Assembly: GCF_040954835.1 (NCBI RefSeq)
Contig: NC_090706.1
Coordinates: 38,325,148 to 38,389,147 of the forward strand
Source: Lepisosteus oculatus
Taxonomy: Eukaryota > Chordata > Actinopteri > Semionotiformes > Lepisosteidae
Length of the DNA stretch: 64,000 bases
Direction of reading: 5' to 3'
This document shows positions 60,811 to 64,000 of the stretch, in pieces (position 1 is the first letter of the stretch; each line of letters starts with the position of its first letter). The translations under genes were made by a program, and so were the position numbers. Under the pieces are notes generated by a model. That model was not told the origin of the DNA and did no database searches. It saw only the letters and a program-made list of their open reading frames with translations.

Positions 60811-62619
60811 TCACTTAGACGACACTAAAAGACAGACCGGGGAGAATAAGTCTTCGTATCTTTTCTCTAAAGGAAGTGGAATGACTACAAACCTGCCCCT
60901 GAAAAGCGTGTTTCTCCACATTGCGAGAACGCTTCAGACGTCATCACCGGATCACAAGCGTTCAACAACGTACAGTAGCACGGCAGTTTTCAACTCGGGT
61001 CCCAGAAAGATTGAGATCCGCTACATTGAGATAAATGTCACCCCTATACTGTTATTGACCTTGTTTTTGTTGACGTCACCATTTACCTTATGAGTTACAA
61101 CAGGGTGTCGAGTCGAGTGGATGTCTGCACCAGCTGCCGTGGTGTCCGGTGACGACAACTAGGGTCTGCCCAAATGTTATTGGCAACATGCTTGCAATGA
61201 TACGGAATACGTGAGTCGAATAAAGAGTTAAAAGACTTAAAGGCATGCATCGAGTTTTTTTTTTTCTCCTGTACACGGCAGAAACTGCGTCAAAATACCT
61301 ACACATCCTGAAAGACCAGAGCGGCGCGCTATCTGTATCGGAGACGCGCACGCCGGGGAGTGCAGTCAGGGTGCGGGAGAGACGCTTGGGGTATTTCTCT
61401 TCGCGCTTTTGAAAAGGAAAACTTCGCCAGCCGCCACTGTGGGGCTTTCAAAACAAGACACGGCATTTCAAATAACGTGTGGATGCCGTATTGAATCAAC
61501 ATTGGCAACTCCGATCACCCCTGATGATAACTGAGGATCTTACAGAGCTGACGACACCCCAGACCTCTACCTGGGTGGATACTGCACAATCACAGCTGCC
61601 CACTCACCTGCGTGGCCTAAGATGTTTCAGAAACAAAACTATATTGAGCAAGGGAGGAGGGGGGGTTGTGTCATTGCGGGTTCCTGACCTTATTATTATA
61701 ATTTGTTATGTTTAGCAGACGCCCTTATCCGACAACAATTGCAAAATTGTTCTGGAATCCTAAAAAAAGGTCATTGATGGTTAAAATGAGAACATTTTCT
61801 TCTAGTTTTGAGAGGAAAAAACCGAGACCAAACATATACAGGACAGTACGTTTAAAAAAGAGGATTAACATTTTACTCCATATGTAAAAACGCATTAACG
61901 AAGCGTATGGTGATTTATTTAATTCTGTAGCTCTAAATAATATTCAATAATAATATATTATTACAAGTACTTTAATGAGCACATCTGTTAATTGACGTTG
62001 TTTTTTAGGAATAGGGATCATTTCAGAATACCCTCAATGTAGTGCGAGTGTCGATTGTCGGGCGAAAACAGGTGCTTTTTATCAGCAGACAGATACTGAA
62101 GCCATCTGTTGCTTGTTTTGTTTCTGTTATCCAGTTTACATAAAGTAACACCGGCGTCCTTGTTATGTTTGTTCTACATATATTGTGAGAATGAGATAAA
62201 TCAGAAACATTTTAATCTACTGAAACACTGATTCTTGTTTTGTCAATCTTGAAGTCCACAGGAAATAACAGCAGTGACCTTGTTTTTTTTTTCAGTACTT
62301 CATCTCCGACAAGGAAATTATCAGCAACCTTATATTGTATAACCGACTGCTCAAAATATATGTGGGATTATGAGAGAATTAGCATCCCGTTATATTAAAG
62401 GAATACACGCAGCTACAGTTACTATTAACAGAACTGGCCAAAAAACAGGTATCTGTAGGTGCAGTAAAACAGGGGGACATATTGCCCAGTTATGTTCATG
62501 GTTTGACGAGGATTTAGAATCAGTCAACAAGCCACCGACAAGCAAAAACAGGACAAAAATCTTCGCTCTAACCCTACCCCTGACTCACACTGACGTTTGT
62601 TTTTCTGTTTTTCGCTTGT

Positions 62620-62785
62620 GCTGACTTGTATTTAAGTTGTATGTTGTTTGACTCTGTTGTTGCTGTTGCCGCTGCTGTTTTGTGTTTATGTTTTGGTGTT
62701 TCTTTAATGACTCTGTATCTGAGTAACATGCAAATAATTTCATGGCACCTGTGCATATGACAAATAAACTGAACTGAACTAGCGT
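62620..62785 (+). mobile_element. LINE 3' tail, same family as 51735-52830
   Basis: GTTGTATGTTGTTTGACTCT, TTTATGTTTTGGTGTTTC, ACATGCAAATAA and GCATATGACAAATAAACTGA match the complement of 51741-51890 block by block. It is 5'-truncated, as LINE insertions usually are. Confidence 0.7.
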
Positions 62786-63479
62786 ACCAGCTGTTACAGA
62801 AAGGGAGTTTCCATTCATTGTGGTGCAATACACTTTGTTACCACAGGGTGTAGCTACTGACCAGTAACATTTCTTCTGTCGGTAGACGTTGTTTTAAGTG
62901 TATGAATAACGGCGCGATGTCCTTTATGTTCTTGTATATGGCGAAAAAGATGACATTTTTGCTACTTTCTTTATAATTTCATTACAAAAATAAGACCCAT
63001 TCCAGAGGATTATGAGAGGCTGCATTGTTACAATGTGGGCCAAAACACTAAATGTCGTAATTATGCCAGGGAAACCATTTACATGTTGATTTCAGAAACC
63101 TGATTTAAGACATTTTGTTGTTTGTATCTAGATATATAAAAGGGCCAAGACTGTAATAATACATTATTATTATACAAACGTGTGAAATATTTATTCCTTG
63201 AAAAGATCTTAACTTATGTTGCTATTAAAAATTCACATTTTTAAATCTTTATGTAAAAAAAACATAACTTTCGTTTGCAAGTTATGTAATCTACAATAGA
63301 GGTCAGATTCAATTCAACTCGGATATTGCAACAAAAATTCAGTTCCTGTTCCACCACTGTCTTTTGCTGAACTCTTGCCGCAATTAACTTCGCTTTGATT
63401 ATACACTCCAAAAACTGCACGCCTGTTTTTTTCTGTATTTTACATTAGGTGATCATTTAAAATTCAATCAAGAAAATGC

Positions 63480-64000
63480 TTCTTAGTGTGGCAGGAAAGA
63501 GCAGGTGCTGTGAAGTACAAACAGAGCCGGGTCAGACTCCCGTGGGGTGTGTTGTACTGAAGACCCTACGTGCAGCACTATAATCTGGAGGACATCAGGG
63601 GAGACGCACAGTGGGCAGAAACAGTGATCCAAGCAGGTCCAAGCAGGTCCAAAAAGGGATTATCTGGGCACAGTCCGTGATCCGAGAACCGGGAGATCCA
63701 TCCAAGACATAGACAGGGGCAATATCTTCGGGACCGGAGCCTAGACCAGGAACACGAAAAATCAAACCTTAACGGGACCAGGCGCTCCGAGCCCAGGGGT
63801 CAGAGGTCAGGACGCCGGGGTGAAGGCCTACGCCCTCAGGCTGCCTCCCGGCCTGGTGGTAGGCGGGCCTTCGGTCGTCCGTCTTCCAGTGCTGAGCCCG
63901 GGATTACAGAGACGCCCAGCTTACATAGCACGAAAGAGACAAGACACAGCTGGGGATAAAGAAACTGGAATCAGTACCGAAGGAGGTAGGGGTGCCACCT
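63480..64000 (+). repeat. GAACACGAAAA-family repeat, copy C (cut by window end)
   Basis: Same ordered blocks as 640-960, with an extra CAGAGGTCAGGACGCCGGGG segment. AAGCAGGTCC is locally repeated at 63631-63650. It continues beyond the window. Confidence 0.6.

Larger units (their letters stand above)
55891..64000. other. Region upstream of the SPINK-like gene, no gene supported
   Basis: AT-rich. It holds an unassigned minus frame (56020-56295), an 18-bp tandem duplication (57579-57614), a repeat fragment (57648-57830), an LTR-like segment (about 60420-60810), a TTTAGCAGACGCCCTTATCC fish-type repeat scrap (61711-61730), a LINE tail (62620-62785) and a transposon-like repeat at the right edge. 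Confidence 0.6.

Noticed and set aside
1..64000. CRISPR arrays, bacterial operons or riboswitches
   Set aside because: The repeats are eukaryotic interspersed elements, and gene structure is spliced.

Overview
The window is vertebrate nuclear DNA, almost certainly from a ray-finned fish. It has spliced genes with GT-AG introns, long AT-rich non-coding DNA, tRNA-derived and 5S-derived SINEs, and decayed L2-like and CR1-like LINEs. A non-teleost ray-finned fish such as a gar or bowfin would fit the repeat mix, but the sequence alone does not prove this. I found no bacterial operon, CRISPR array, rRNA or intact tRNA gene. Nearly all open frames in the window are chance frames. The two real protein genes had to be assembled from exons.

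Gene 1 (+ strand, 19874-45726) is NEURL1B, a Neuralized-type E3 ubiquitin ligase of the Notch pathway. Its five coding exons join in frame to 565 codons plus stop: a 31-nt first exon with a myristoylation-type start, a 20.3-kb intron, one exon for NHR1, one for a linker plus NHR2, a short Ser/Asp-rich exon, and a terminal C3HC4 RING exon. All four introns are phase 1. A CpG-rich block ending in a splice donor at 19078/19079 is a candidate 5' non-coding exon and promoter. Poly(A) signals near 50346 and 50364 may mark the end of a long 3' UTR.

Gene 2 (- strand, 55890 down to 53656) is a small secreted Kazal-type serine protease inhibitor most like SPINK2. Its four short exons encode 83 aa: a signal peptide, six Kazal cysteines, and an arginine at the predicted P1 position. 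It lies tail-to-tail with NEURL1B, with about 7.9 kb between the stop codons.

The rest is non-coding. 1-18780 is intergenic or upstream DNA with a LINE 3' end (6385-7060), a 5S-derived SINE (10475-10626) and AT-rich blocks that look like candidate conserved elements. Intron 1 holds two copies of one tRNA-derived SINE, several copies of an interspersed repeat ending in an ATGG-type tail, a CR1-like fragment, a second 5S-derived SINE and a repeat with short terminal inverted repeats. Intron 2 holds a diverged direct-repeat pair with parallel antisense frames, and a 14-bp perfect hairpin just upstream of exon 3. 50400-53500 contains a decayed L2-like LINE on the minus strand. 55900-64000 holds repeats and no gene I can support. 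I see no clearly novel system. The most useful results are the two exon-level gene models and a few unexplained structures around them.
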